DNA of 64,000 nt. Source: Streptomyces sp. CNQ-509. GTDB taxonomy: Bacteria; Actinomycetota; Actinomycetes; Streptomycetales; Streptomycetaceae. The notes below the pieces were generated by a model. The model was not told the DNA's origin. It did no database searches and worked only from the letters and a program-made list of their open reading frames with translations. Within the stretch, counting starts at the first letter, position 1. Each line of letters opens with the position of its first letter. Shown piece by piece: positions 1-8,157 of the stretch. The stretch is from positions 3,419,501-3,483,500 of the forward strand of contig NZ_CP011492.1 in NCBI RefSeq assembly GCF_001011035.1, read 5' to 3'. A program made the position numbers and the translations under genes.

Positions 1-31
1 GCACGGCAGCGTCCCGCCCTCCCGCCGACGC

Positions 32-1018
32 TCAGCCGGCGGCGTCGAGGCGGGCCCGCTGGTCCTCCGTCAGCTCCAGGTCCACCGCGGCCAGGCTCTC
101 GTCCAGTTGCGCCACGGACGAGGCGCCGACCAGCGGTATCACCGGCACCTCTGCGCCTATGAGCCAGGAGAGCACCACCTGGTTGACCGTCGCCCCGGCC
201 TCCTTCGCCACCGCCCGCAGGGCCTCCAGCCGCGCCGGCGTCCCCGGGTGGTCCAGCTCGTCCCCGAGCGGCTTGTCCGCGCGGACGTAGCCCCCGGCGA
301 GCAGCGGCGAGTACGCGACGAGCGTGAGCCCGGGGTTGTGCCGCAGGTAGCTGAGCATCGCGCCGTCCACGCCGCCCGGGGACCCGTCCGGGTCGAGTTC
401 GCTGGGGCGGTCGGTGCGCCGGCGCAGGTAGGTGTGGTGGTACTGCAGCAGCTCGTACCCGGCGAGGCCGGAGGCCGCCGCGTGGGCACGGGCCCGCTCC
501 ACCCGCCAGACCCACTGGTTGCTGACTCCCAGCAGCCCGACGGAGCCCTCCGCCACGAGCGCGCCGAACGCCTCGACGGTCTCCTCCTGCGGGACGGTCA
601 TGTCGTCGATGTGCGCGTACAGGATGTCCAGCTTCTCCACCCCGAGCCGCCGCCGGCTCTCCTCCGCGGACTGCCGGATCACCTTCGCCGACAGGCCCTC
701 GGGGTTGTCGACGTACGAGGTGCCGGGAGCGAGCGGCCGGGCCCCGAGCTTGGTCGCGATGACCACCTCGGCCCCGATGCCCCGGCTGCGCCGCCACCGG
801 CCGAGCAGGCTCTCGCTCTGCCCGCCCTGCGAACCGTCCACCCAGAACGCGTAGTTGTCGGACGTGTCGACGAACGTGCCGCCGGCCGCCACGTAGCGGT
901 CGAGGATCGCGAACGAGGTCTCCTCGTCGGTCCTGGACCCGAAGAGCATGGCCCCGAGGCTGAGCACGCTGACCTCGCGCCGGTTCTGCGGGTCGGCACC
1001 GATCGTGCGGTACTTCAT
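32..1018 (-). CDS. Aldo/keto reductase
   Basis: 328-residue NAD(P)H-dependent oxidoreductase of the aldo/keto reductase superfamily, expected to be cytosolic and to reduce an aldehyde or ketone of unknown identity. The catalytic tetrad is visible: Asp and Tyr in the DTSDNYAFW segment (near residue 50), Lys in ATKLG (near 90) and His in YAHIDD (near 135). The C-terminal cofactor segment IPLVGASS is also present. The start at 1018 (MKYRTIG) is chosen because AAGGA lies six bases upstream; a longer reading would add nine residues without support. It is the leftmost gene and follows the tad cluster on the same strand after a 54-base gap, so read-through is possible, but a functional link is not evident. 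Substrate cannot be inferred. Confidence 0.9.
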   Translation of the reverse strand: MKYRTIGADPQNRREVSVLSLGAMLFGSRTDEETSFAILDRYVAAGGTFVDTSDNYAFWVDGSQGGQSESLLGRWRRSRGIGAEVVIATKLGARPLAPGTSYVDNPEGLSAKVIRQSAEESRRRLGVEKLDILYAHIDDMTVPQEETVEAFGALVAEGSVGLLGVSNQWVWRVERARAHAAASGLAGYELLQYHHTYLRRRTDRPSELDPDGSPGGVDGAMLSYLRHNPGLTLVAYSPLLAGGYVRADKPLGDELDHPGTPARLEALRAVAKEAGATVNQVVLSWLIGAEVPVIPLVGASSVAQLDESLAAVDLELTEDQRARLDAAG

Positions 1019-1072
1019 GCGGAGTCCTTTCGTGTGTCTGCCCAAGCGGGAGTCTGAACGCTGGAGCGCGCT

Positions 1073-1477
1073 CTACCACAAGCCCGGCCGCGGGACCGGC
1101 TGCGGGACCGGACGCAGGCCGGCTGCGAGACCGGCCGGGGCCGGCGGCCCTGCGCGGGAGCGGACTTCGGCGGTGAAGCGGCCGGTACGGGCCGACGCCA
1201 CGACGTCCGCGACCTCCCCGGCCACGGCACACCGCAGCAGCCGGGCCCCCTGCGCCGCCGTCACCCGGCGGGCGGCGGCGCACGCCGCCGCCTCGCCGAG
1301 CAGCGCGCGGTCCGCCGCCGCCAGCGCCGCCAGGTCGGCGGCACCGCCGGCGCGGTGGCGGGAGTGCACCGCCTGCCCCAGGGCCAGCGCGGCGGCGAAC
1401 ACTGCGCACAGCGCGAAGCACGCCAGCGCCGACCACACCGTCGCCCCGCCCCGTTCATCGAACGGTCTCTTCCGCAA
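1073..1477 (-). CDS. TadE-like minor pilin / Rv3654c-type helicase-like secretion protein
   Basis: Last gene of the leftward tad operon, about 134 residues. A single hydrophobic segment (ATVWSALACFALCAVFAAAL) lies close to the N-terminus and is followed by a small Ala-rich domain (GGAADLAALAAADRALLG) with two Cys, the pattern of the actinobacterial Rv3654c family of TadE-related proteins. Unlike its neighbours it has no Glu at +5 after a prepilin-type Gly, so processing by prepilin peptidase is doubtful. The start is uncertain: no ATG is in frame near the domain. TTG at 1477, nine bases after GGAGG, is preferred and overlaps the upstream gene by 23 bases. An ATG overlapping the upstream stop (1456-1458) is in the wrong frame. 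Probably translationally coupled to the preceding gene. Confidence 0.7.
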   Translation of the reverse strand: MRKRPFDERGGATVWSALACFALCAVFAAALALGQAVHSRHRAGGAADLAALAAADRALLGEAAACAAARRVTAAQGARLLRCAVAGEVADVVASARTGRFTAEVRSRAGPPAPAGLAAGLRPVPQPVPRPGLW

Positions 1478-1871
1478 GGGCGACCGCCTCCCCTCCGAGG
1501 TCGAGGGAGAGCGACCCCGGGCCGGGGGCCGCCCCCCGCACCCGTACCCGCACCAGATCGCCCTGGCGCGCCACCGCCACGTCCGCCCCGCGCGGAGCCG
1601 CCGCCAGCGCCGCCCCGCGTACGTCATCCGCCGGCTCGCCCCGGGCCGCGGCCCGCGCGCCCGCGCGGGCGGCGTCCACGCACTGGATCTGCGCGGCGGC
1701 GGCCATCAGCGCCCAGACCAGCCCGAGGGCGAGGAACACGAGAGCCGGAACGGCCACCGCCGCCTCCGCGGTGACGACGCCCGCGTCCGCCCGCGCCCCG
1801 GCGCGGCCCGGGTCAGAACGGGACGTCCAGCGCGCGTTCCACCACCGCCTGCAGCGCACCGCCGACCGCAT
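1455..1871 (-). CDS. TadE family type IVb pilus minor pilin
   Basis: Pseudopilin-like protein of at most 138 residues. The core reads DAG-VVTAEAAVAVPALVFLALGLVWALM, which is a prepilin cleavage Gly, Glu at +5 and one long N-terminal hydrophobic helix, followed by a small beta-rich domain. TadE-type proteins initiate or cap Flp pili in the membrane and envelope. The reading begins at ATG 1871 or GTG 1859, either way overlapping the major pilin gene by about 50 bases. No start codon lies closer to the cleavage site, so a long basic leader is implied. It sits between the pilin and the second TadE-like gene in the tad operon. The family is clear; the exact start is not. Confidence 0.75.
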   Translation of the reverse strand: MRSAVRCRRWWNARWTSRSDPGRAGARADAGVVTAEAAVAVPALVFLALGLVWALMAAAAQIQCVDAARAGARAAARGEPADDVRGAALAAAPRGADVAVARQGDLVRVRVRGAAPGPGSLSLDLGGEAVALAEETVR

Positions 1872-2013
1872 CGCTCGTCACCACCTTGTACAAGATCGCC
1901 GCGAACGCGACCGCCGCGATCGTGCCCACCGCGTACTCGGACGTCGTCATCCCCGCGTCCCCGCCGAGCCTCCGCACGCACGCGCGCACCCTCCGGATGA
2001 ACCTGCCGGCCAT
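1813..2013 (-). CDS. Flp/TadA-type major pilin (DUF4244)
   Basis: 66-residue prepilin. A basic leader (MAGRFIRRVRACVRRLGGDAG) is followed by MTTSEYAVGTIAAVAFAAILYKVVTSD: Gly at the predicted cleavage point, Glu at +5 of the mature protein and one hydrophobic helix, as in Flp pilins and the actinobacterial DUF4244 family (Rv3656c-like). After cleavage the product would be only about 45 residues and would form the body of a thin adhesive pilus. The gene follows tadC by 37 bases. The start ATG has a G-rich sequence upstream (GGGGGTTGAG). No prepilin peptidase gene is in this window, so processing must be supplied from elsewhere. Confidence 0.85.
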   Translation of the reverse strand: MAGRFIRRVRACVRRLGGDAGMTTSEYAVGTIAAVAFAAILYKVVTSDAVGGALQAVVERALDVPF

Positions 2014-2050
2014 CTCAACCCCCGTGTCTCCGTACCCGAATCCGTGTCAT

Positions 2051-2872
2051 TCATCGACTGCCGCCCAGCAACTGCGCCGCCAGGCCCATCACCACCGGCG
2101 CCACCCCGACCGCCAGGAACGCGGGCAGGAAGCACAGCCCCAGCGGGCCCGCCACCTTGACGCCCGCCCGGCGGGCGCGAGCGGCGGCGGCGCGGGTCTC
2201 CTCCGCCCGGCACTCGGCGGCCAGCCGGGAGACCGCGTCGACCACCGGTACGCCCGTGTGGTCCGCCTGCTCCAGCCAGCCGGCCAGCCGCGCCGCGCCC
2301 GGCAGTTCCGCGAGGGGCGCCCAGGCCGCGTGCGGGGCGGCGCCGAGGCGCAGTTCCGCCGCGCCCTGCGCCAGCCGTGTTCCGACCGGTCCGCCCAGCG
2401 AGCGGCCCACCTCGGCGGCGGCCTCCCGCGGCCCCGCGCCGGCCGCGAGGCAGGCGGCGAGGAGGTCGGCGGCCAGCGCGAGGTCGGGGCCCGTCCGTAT
2501 GCCGGCATCGCGGCGTGCGACGGTGGCCGTGCGGCGCTGCCACCGCCGTATGCCGTACGCGGCGGCGAGTCCCGCCACCGCACCGACCGCCCCGCCGACG
2601 AAGATGAGCACCGCGGCCCCCGCGAGCAGCCCGGGACCCCACCGCACCGCCGCCGCCCGGAGCCGCACCATGGCCGGCTCCCGCCCGCCGCCGGGCGCCC
2701 CGGCCGGCTCCGGGCGTACGGGCGGCGCCACGGGACCCAGCACGGCCGGGAGCCGGCGCCGCCCGACGCGTGCCCGCCAGGACGCGAGGGCCGCGTCCGC
2801 CGCGCAGTACGCGGCGGCCAGCACGGAAAACACTGTCCACAGGCTGTGGATGAACTCAGCGCGCATGCGCAC
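2051..2872 (-). CDS. Type II secretion F family protein, TadC-like
   Basis: 273-residue inner-membrane platform protein of the Flp pilus. It has an N-terminal hydrophobic segment near residue 20, a central pair of helices (GPGLLAGAAVLIFVGGAVGAVAGLAAAYG), the cytoplasmic T2SSF helical domain (PDLALAADLLAACLAAGAGPREA onward) and a C-terminal hydrophobic stretch (LGLCFLPAFLAVGVAPVVMGL). It would pair with TadB and transmit ATPase motion to pilin. The start is ATG 2872, or ATG 2866 two codons later; either overlaps the end of tadB. The product matches Rv3657c/3658c-type proteins in the mycobacterial counterpart locus. Confidence 0.85.
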   Translation of the reverse strand: MRMRAEFIHSLWTVFSVLAAAYCAADAALASWRARVGRRRLPAVLGPVAPPVRPEPAGAPGGGREPAMVRLRAAAVRWGPGLLAGAAVLIFVGGAVGAVAGLAAAYGIRRWQRRTATVARRDAGIRTGPDLALAADLLAACLAAGAGPREAAAEVGRSLGGPVGTRLAQGAAELRLGAAPHAAWAPLAELPGAARLAGWLEQADHTGVPVVDAVSRLAAECRAEETRAAAARARRAGVKVAGPLGLCFLPAFLAVGVAPVVMGLAAQLLGGSR

Positions 2873-3713
2873 CTCGCACGATCCGGCCCACCCAGGCCAG
2901 CCCCGCCCACTCCAGCAGACCGCCCGCCACCAGGCAGACCAGCCCCGCCGGTGTGTGCAGCAGCACCCGCAGCGGCGCGGCGCCGAGCGCCGAGCCCATC
3001 AGCAGCCCGAAGCAGGGCAGCAGGGCCAGCAGCAGTGCCGTCGCCCGCGGGCCCGCCAACTGGGCCTGCACCTCGTCCCGTTCGTCCCGCTCCGCGCGCA
3101 GCGCCGCCGCCACCCGGTCCAGCCCGTCCGCGAGTCCCGCGCCGCCGCCCGCGGCCACCTGCCAGCACGCGGCGACGCCCGCAAGCCCCTGCGCACCGGG
3201 CGCCCCGGCCGCCGACCGCAGCGCGCCCGGCACATCGCCGCCGAACCGCGCGGCCGCCAGCACCTCCGGACCCCCCGCGGGTCCGCCGGGCGCCGCGGCG
3301 AGCAGTGCCCCGGCCGGCTGCCGCCCGGCCCGCAGCCCGCCCGCGACCGCCGCGCACAGCTCGATCACGGCCGCCGCCCGGCGCACCTCCGCACCACGCC
3401 GCTCACGGCCGCGCAGCCGCCGCCCGACGAGCGGCACCGCCACCACCCCCGCCAGCAGCGGCAGCCACGACGCACCCAGCAGCCCCACCACGCACCCGGC
3501 CGGCAGGCACCACAACTCGCGACGCCCACCCCACGTCCGTACGACCGCGGCCACCCGCCACCGCCGCCCCACCCGCACCGCGCTCCCCGGCGGCCCCAGC
3601 AGCGCCCGGGCCCTCCGCACCGCGGGTCTCCGCCCGCCGGCCAGCACCACGGCCGCCCCCGCGCACAACGCCGCCCCGCACACCGGCGCGACCGCCGCGG
3701 CCTCCCCGCTCAC
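2856..3713 (-). CDS. Type II secretion F family protein, TadB-like
   Basis: 285-residue membrane platform protein. It starts at GTG 3713, where GTGA overlaps the tadA stop codon, an unambiguous coupled start; longer in-frame readings run back into tadA and are rejected. N-terminal hydrophobic helix (VAPVCGAALCAGAAVVLAGG), a second membrane segment near residue 90 (LWCLPAGCVVGLLGASWLPLLAGVVAVPL), then the T2SSF helical domain (AAVIELCAAVAGGLRAGRQPAGALL) and a C-terminal pair of hydrophobic stretches. It would form the inner-membrane complex of the Flp pilus with TadC and be driven by TadA. Confidence 0.85.
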   Translation of the reverse strand: MSGEAAAVAPVCGAALCAGAAVVLAGGRRPAVRRARALLGPPGSAVRVGRRWRVAAVVRTWGGRRELWCLPAGCVVGLLGASWLPLLAGVVAVPLVGRRLRGRERRGAEVRRAAAVIELCAAVAGGLRAGRQPAGALLAAAPGGPAGGPEVLAAARFGGDVPGALRSAAGAPGAQGLAGVAACWQVAAGGGAGLADGLDRVAAALRAERDERDEVQAQLAGPRATALLLALLPCFGLLMGSALGAAPLRVLLHTPAGLVCLVAGGLLEWAGLAWVGRIVRGAHAR

Positions 3714-5356
3714 GCCGCACCCCCGCCCCGCGCCAGCAGCCGCTCCAGCCGCGGCCACCCGGCCCTGCGGGCGAACCCGCCGGCCGCCCACACCGCGGCG
3801 GGCACCGCCGCCACCAGCCCCGCCGCGCCCCGCTCCAGCACGTGCACCTCCGCGATCCGCCGGCGCCCGCGCCGGTCGCGCACCAGGTGCAGCAGCACCG
3901 ACACCCCCGCGGCCAACTGGCTGTGCAGAGCGGGCCGGTCGAGTCCGGCGACCGCGCCCAGCGCCTCGAGCCGCGCGGGCACGTCGCCTGCCGCGTTCGC
4001 ATGGACGGTGCCCGAGCCGCCCTCGTGGCCGGTGTTCAGCGCGGCCAGGAGGTCGACGACCTCGCGCCCCCGCACCTCGCCCACGACCAGCCGGTCGGGC
4101 CGCATCCGCAGCGCCTGCCGCACGAGGTCCTGCAGCGTCACCTCGCCGGCACCCTCCTGGTTCGCGGGGCGGGCTTCGAGACGTACGACATGGGGGTGAT
4201 CCGGTCGCAACTCGGCCGACTCCTCGGCCAGCACGATCCGCTCGTCCCGCCGCACCAGCGACAGCAGCGCACTCAGCAGCGTCGTCTTGCCGCTGCCCGT
4301 GCCGCCGCTCACCAGGAACGACAGCCGGGCGTCGAGGAGTCCGCGCAGCAGACCCTCACCGCCCGGTGGCACCGTGCCCGCGGCGGCCAGCTCCGCGAGG
4401 CTGAACGCCCGGCGCCGCACCACCCGCAGCGACAGGCAGGCCGACCCCACCGCAACCGGCGGCAGGACCGCGTGCAGCCGCGTGCCGTCGGGCAACCGGG
4501 CATCGACCCACGGCCGGGCATCGTCGAGCCGCCGCCCGGCGACGGCGGCCAGCCGCTGCGCCAGGCGCCGTACGGCATCGGCGTCCGCGAACCGCACGTC
4601 GACCCGCTCCAGGCCGCAGCCCCGGTCCACCCACACCTCGTCCGGCGCGGTGACCAGCACGTCGGTGACGTCCGGCTGGGCCAGCAGCGGCTCCAGCGGC
4701 CCGCTGCCGACCATCTCCGAACGCAGCGCGCCCGCGATCGCCAGCACCTCGGTGTCGCCGAGCAGCCGCCCCTCCCGCCGCAGCGCGGCGGCCACCCCGG
4801 CGGGTGTCGGCTCGCCGCCGCTCTCCGCCAACCGCCGCCGCACCGCCCCGACCAACCGCCCCGACACGGCAGGAATCTGCCCGTCACCGCCGTCGGGGCG
4901 CCGGGACGAGCGGTCGTAGTCGGGCACGGAACCGGGGAGTTCCATCTCGCGGACGCCCACCGAGGCCGTCCCGGCGGCGGCAGACGCGGCGTCCGGGCCC
5001 CAACCCGGCCGGTCGTCTCCCCCGGAGCGGTAGCCCCACCGGGTCGGTCCCCGCGGCGCCTCGTTCTCACCAGCCGTACGAGCCGGGGGAGTTGCCGCCG
5101 GTCCACCACCCGAGCCGTACACCGCCGGCAGCGAGCCCGGCCGCACCAAGCACCCCGGCGCCGCGGCAGCCGCACCGGCCGCCCACGGGGCGTCCGGACC
5201 GCACTCCGCCACGTCCGGCTCCGGCTCGGCGACGTCCCCGCGGGCCGTACGAACCGCGGCGGTTGCCGGCTCATCCGCACCGCTCCGGCCGTACGGCGGC
5301 AGGGTCCACCCCGACACCGTGACCCGCTCCTCCGCCGTCTGTTCCGTGCGCCTCAT
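3710..5356 (-). CDS. TadA/CpaF family pilus assembly ATPase
   Basis: 548-residue secretion ATPase of the VirB11/CpaF class. The first ~150 residues are low-complexity (Gly/Pro/Ala, acidic) and probably disordered; the conserved N-terminal domain starts near residue 165 (SGRLVGAVRRRLAESG). The P-loop GGTGSGKTT is near residue 345, a Walker B-like LVVGEVRG near 430, and conserved His residues (TGHEGGSGTVHAN) follow. It powers pilin polymerisation at the cytoplasmic face with TadB/TadC. The start ATG overlaps the ssd stop (ATGA, 5353-5356) and the end overlaps tadB (GTGA), so three genes are translationally coupled. The long extension is typical of Streptomyces members rather than of enterobacterial TadA. 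Confidence 0.93.
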   Translation of the reverse strand: MRRTEQTAEERVTVSGWTLPPYGRSGADEPATAAVRTARGDVAEPEPDVAECGPDAPWAAGAAAAAPGCLVRPGSLPAVYGSGGGPAATPPARTAGENEAPRGPTRWGYRSGGDDRPGWGPDAASAAAGTASVGVREMELPGSVPDYDRSSRRPDGGDGQIPAVSGRLVGAVRRRLAESGGEPTPAGVAAALRREGRLLGDTEVLAIAGALRSEMVGSGPLEPLLAQPDVTDVLVTAPDEVWVDRGCGLERVDVRFADADAVRRLAQRLAAVAGRRLDDARPWVDARLPDGTRLHAVLPPVAVGSACLSLRVVRRRAFSLAELAAAGTVPPGGEGLLRGLLDARLSFLVSGGTGSGKTTLLSALLSLVRRDERIVLAEESAELRPDHPHVVRLEARPANQEGAGEVTLQDLVRQALRMRPDRLVVGEVRGREVVDLLAALNTGHEGGSGTVHANAAGDVPARLEALGAVAGLDRPALHSQLAAGVSVLLHLVRDRRGRRRIAEVHVLERGAAGLVAAVPAAVWAAGGFARRAGWPRLERLLARGGGAA

Positions 5357-6708
5357 ACCGGCGCCCCCTCCGCGCTCGCACCCGGCAGGGCCCGGGCCCA
5401 GAAGTCCGTGCAGAAGCGGGACAGCGGCGTACGGGGGCGGCTGCCCGGCGGCGCGGCGCCGGTCTCGGCGGCCTGCGGCAGGCCCGGCTCCGCCGGGAGT
5501 TCACCGGCCAGCGGAAGGCGCAGCAGCTCGGCGACGTCCTCGGCCGGCAACCCGCCCCGCGTCGGACCCCGCACCACCACCCGCAGATCGCCCAGCACCA
5601 TCCGCACCGCGTCCGCCACCCGGTGCGCCGCCGCGACCGCGCGCAGCTCCGCCGGCACCACCAGCAGCCCCACGTCCACCTGGGCCAGCGCCTCGGCCAC
5701 CGGCTCGTCCACCCGCCGCGGCAGGTCGACCACGACCACCCCGCCCCGCCTGCGGGCCGCCGCCAGCACCGAGCGCATCGCCTCCGGCGCCACCGCCCCC
5801 GGCTCGCCGCCGCCCCGGTCCCAGCTCAGCAGCCGCAGGCCGTGCAGACGCGGCAGCGACTCCTCCAGCGCCGCCCCGCCGATCCGCCCCCGCGACGACG
5901 CGAGGGCCGGCCAGCGCAGCCCCTCCGCCTCCTCGCCGCCGAGCAGCACGTCGAGCCCGCCGCCCAGCGGATCCGCGTCGACCAGCACCGTGCGCCGCCC
6001 GGCCCGCGCCGCCGTCACCGCAAGCGCGCAGGCCAGCGTGGACGCCCCCGCACCGCCCCGGCCGCCGACGACCCCGACCGTGCGGGCCTGCGCGCCGACG
6101 CCCTCCGCGGCGTCGGCGATCCGGTCCACCAGCGTCGTCTCGCCGTCCGGCAGCACGACCACCTGCTCCGCCCCGACCGCGACCGCCCGCTCCCACACCC
6201 CCGGGTCGTCCTGATCCCGGCCGACGAGCACCACCCCGTCCCGCCGGGCCCGCCCCGCCGCCAGCCGCCCGGCACAGTCGTCCCCGACCAGCACCAGCGG
6301 TGCCGCGCCCCAGTCCTGCCGGCCCGGCGCGTGCGAGACCTCCGCCTGCGTGCCCGCCGCGGCGCAGAGGCGCAGCAGGTCGTCGAGAAGGTCCTCGTCC
6401 TCCGTGACGACCAGCGGCCGCCCCGCGGCACCGTCGCCGGCACCGGGGGACGCGCTCCCCTCACCCCCGGGCCCGCCGCCGGGACCGCCCGTCCGCCCTC
6501 CGGCCCCGGGGCCGAACCCACCGGCCCGGCGCCCCCAGGCCACCCGCGCCCCGGCTCCGCGCGCCGGCGCACGACGTACGGAAACCCCGCGAGCCGCGAC
6601 CCCCGGCCCCGCGGCCCCGGCCCCCGCGAGCCCGCAGCTCTGCCTCACCAAGCCGCCCCGCAGCCGCAGCCCGCCGTCCCGCAGCGCACCGCTCCACACC
6701 CGGCTCAT
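5353..6708 (-). CDS. ssd: Septum site-determining protein Ssd / CpaE-like MinD-family ATPase
   Basis: 451-residue MinD/ParA-superfamily protein opening the tad operon. The N-terminal ~100 residues are Gly/Arg-rich and poorly conserved-looking. A receiver-like domain follows (PLVVTEDEDLLDDLLRLCAAAG), then the MinD fold with a deviant P-loop GGRGGAGAST (Lys replaced; near residue 220), DADPLGGGLDVLLG and a late VVVDLPRR Walker B-like strand. In CpaE/Ssd proteins this domain positions the pilus machinery or affects septation. The mycobacterial equivalent (Rv3660c) sits in the same place beside the same HAD phosphatase gene. The loss of the classical P-loop Lys suggests weak or no ATP hydrolysis, which is family-typical. 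Confidence 0.88.
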   Translation of the reverse strand: MSRVWSGALRDGGLRLRGGLVRQSCGLAGAGAAGPGVAARGVSVRRAPARGAGARVAWGRRAGGFGPGAGGRTGGPGGGPGGEGSASPGAGDGAAGRPLVVTEDEDLLDDLLRLCAAAGTQAEVSHAPGRQDWGAAPLVLVGDDCAGRLAAGRARRDGVVLVGRDQDDPGVWERAVAVGAEQVVVLPDGETTLVDRIADAAEGVGAQARTVGVVGGRGGAGASTLACALAVTAARAGRRTVLVDADPLGGGLDVLLGGEEAEGLRWPALASSRGRIGGAALEESLPRLHGLRLLSWDRGGGEPGAVAPEAMRSVLAAARRRGGVVVVDLPRRVDEPVAEALAQVDVGLLVVPAELRAVAAAHRVADAVRMVLGDLRVVVRGPTRGGLPAEDVAELLRLPLAGELPAEPGLPQAAETGAAPPGSRPRTPLSRFCTDFWARALPGASAEGAPV

Positions 6709-6873
6709 CTCGCCGCCTCCCCCGCTTCACCCGCCGCACCACCCGGCACGCCGTCCGTCCCGGCCCGCGCCGCCGCCCTCCGCGACGGCATCCGGCCCGC
6801 TTCCGACCCCACCCTGCCCCCGGCGCCCCGCACCTTGTGGATCTTGGTCAGGATCTGGGGATAACCCGCCAGT

Positions 6874-6882
6874 TGTGGACAA
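6874..6882 (-). promoter_or_regulatory. DnaA box (TTGTCCACA on the minus strand)
   Basis: TGTGGACAA on the plus strand is the exact complement of the preferred Streptomyces DnaA box TTGTCCACA. Looser relatives lie nearby (TTGTGGATC at 6836, GGGGATAAC just before it). The location, upstream of the ssd start, would suit DnaA control of the tad/ssd operon or simple titration. Binding is not shown. Confidence 0.4.
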
Positions 6883-7067
6883 CTCCGTCACTCGATCGGG
6901 GGAGCATGCCGATCCAGGGCAACGGTTACCCACGGTGATGCGTCTAGTTCCACGACGGGGATGAAGACAGCCCGAAGGACCGCCCGAAGCAAGGAGCGAC
7001 CGGGAAGAGCGGAAGAAGATCCGACGCGGTCGGAGAAAAATTCGAAAAGACCGGAGTCCGGACATGC

Positions 7068-7102
7068 GACGACCCCCGCCGGGGGGGAGAGCGGGGGTCG
7101 TC
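7068..7102. terminator. GC-rich hairpin, possible terminator or attenuator
   Basis: A perfect 12-bp stem: GACGACCCCCGC at 7068-7079 pairs with GCGGGGGTCGTC at 7091-7102 around an 11-base loop. There is no U-tract, which is normal for actinobacterial terminators. It lies between divergent genes, 135 bases upstream of the phosphatase start, so it cannot terminate a neighbouring coding gene. A short upstream transcript or attenuation of the phosphatase leader would explain it. Confidence 0.5.
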
Positions 7103-7237
7103 CCCACGGCCGACTCGGGGGGGGAGGAGCCGGTCCGGGTTAGCACGGTCGCGAACGATCCGTGACTTCCATGGTGTACCCGAGAGCCTTCTCAGGCAAA
7201 CCCACGCGCCACACCTTACGCCGAATGGTGGGCGCCT

Positions 7238-8068
7238 ATGCTCGCACTCGTGGAAAACCACTCGTTGCCCAGGACGGCCGCCTTCTTCGATCTGGACAAG
7301 ACGGTCATTGCGAAGTCGAGCACCCTGACCTTCACCCGGTCCTTCTACCACGGCGGGCTGATGAACCGGAGGGCTGTGCTCCGATCCGCCTACTCGCAGT
7401 TCATCTACCTCCTGGGCGGCGCCGACCACGAGCAGACCGAGCGCATGCGCGCCTACCTCTCCAACCTCTGCCGCGGCTGGAACGTGGCCCAGGTGAGCGA
7501 CATCGTGGCCGAGACCCTCCACGACCTCATCGACCCGATCATCTACGACGAGGCCGCCTCCCTCATCGAGGACCACCACCTCGCCGGCCGCGACGTCGTC
7601 ATCGTCAGCAGCTCGGGCGCCGAGGTCGTCGAGCCCATCGGCGAGCTGCTCGGCGCGGACCGCACGATCGCCACCCGCATGGTCGTCGAGGACGGCCGCT
7701 ACACCGGCGAGATCGACTACTACGCCTACGGGCCCGCCAAGGCGGAGGCCGTACGGGAGCTGGCATACGCCGAGGGCTACGACCTCGCACGCTCGTACGC
7801 GTACAGCGACTCGATCACGGACGTACCCCTCCTGGAGACTGTCGGCCACCCCTACGCCGTCAACCCCGACCGGGCGCTGCGCCGCGAGGCGGAGCAGCGC
7901 GACTGGCCGGTGCTGTCGTTCGCCCACCCCGTGCGCCTGAAGCAGCGGCTGCCGCAGTTCTCGCTGCCCTCCCGACCCGTGCTCGCCGCGGCCGCCGCGG
8001 GGCTGGCGGCGGCGACCGCGGCCGGAGTCGTCTGGTACGCGTACCGCCGCCGCCTCCAGGCCGCCTGA
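7238..8068 (+). CDS. HAD-IB family phosphatase (SerB-like), membrane-anchored
   Basis: 276-residue haloacid dehalogenase-fold hydrolase. Motif I DLDKT (near residue 20, nucleophile and acid Asp), motif II SSSG (near 125), Lys of motif III in GPAKAEAV (near 168) and motif IV SDSITDVPLL (near 190) are all intact, so phosphatase activity on a small phospho-substrate is expected. The C-terminal ~30 residues form one hydrophobic helix followed by a basic tail (VVWYAYRRR), probably anchoring it to the membrane. Mycobacterial Rv3661 is the positional counterpart, and in Streptomyces relatives are annotated as linked to differentiation. The Ms1-like RNA gene follows directly. The true substrate cannot be read from sequence. 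Confidence 0.88.
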   Translation: MLALVENHSLPRTAAFFDLDKTVIAKSSTLTFTRSFYHGGLMNRRAVLRSAYSQFIYLLGGADHEQTERMRAYLSNLCRGWNVAQVSDIVAETLHDLIDPIIYDEAASLIEDHHLAGRDVVIVSSSGAEVVEPIGELLGADRTIATRMVVEDGRYTGEIDYYAYGPAKAEAVRELAYAEGYDLARSYAYSDSITDVPLLETVGHPYAVNPDRALRREAEQRDWPVLSFAHPVRLKQRLPQFSLPSRPVLAAAAAGLAAATAAGVVWYAYRRRLQAA

Positions 8069-8122
8069 GCCGCCGGAAACCCCCTCGGCCTGCACATATC
8101 CGCTTCGCCCGATAATTAACCT

Positions 8123-8151
8123 TTGCCAATATTTGCAGGCGAAAGTAAATA
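8123..8151 (+). promoter_or_regulatory. Predicted promoter of the intergenic RNA
   Basis: TTGCCA (8123-8128, five of six matches to TTGACA), a 17-base spacer and TAAATA (8146-8151) in a locally AT-rich patch. Initiation seven bases after the -10 element would fall at about 8158, exactly where the closing stem of the predicted RNA begins. This agreement is why the plus strand is chosen. Confidence 0.5.
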
Positions 8152-8157
8152 TCTGCG

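Larger units (their letters stand above)
6709..7237. other. Divergent intergenic region between ssd and the HAD phosphatase gene
   Basis: 529 bases with no convincing gene. Short readings on both strands lack a Shine-Dalgarno sequence and recognisable domains. The region holds the promoters for the leftward tad operon and the rightward phosphatase gene, a perfect Streptomyces-type DnaA box (6874-6882) and a strong GC hairpin (7068-7102). The stretch 6950-7060 is purine-rich and relatively AT-rich (AGAAAAATTCGAAAAG), unlike its surroundings, as expected of a non-coding leader or an untranslated transcript. Confidence 0.6.

Noticed and set aside
2833..2853. Two DnaA-box-like sequences (CTGTCCACA and TGTGGATGA)
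   Set aside because: They lie inside tadC coding sequence and each has at least one mismatch, so chance is the simpler explanation.
1886..6214. A 1442-codon open frame on the plus strand across the tad operon
   Set aside because: It is the antisense shadow of high-GC genes on the minus strand: Pro/Arg/Ala-rich, no domains, while the minus strand shows clear pilus genes with coupled overlaps.
6961..7143. 60-residue basic open frame in the ssd-phosphatase gap
   Set aside because: Low complexity, no ribosome site, and the terminator-like hairpin lies inside it.
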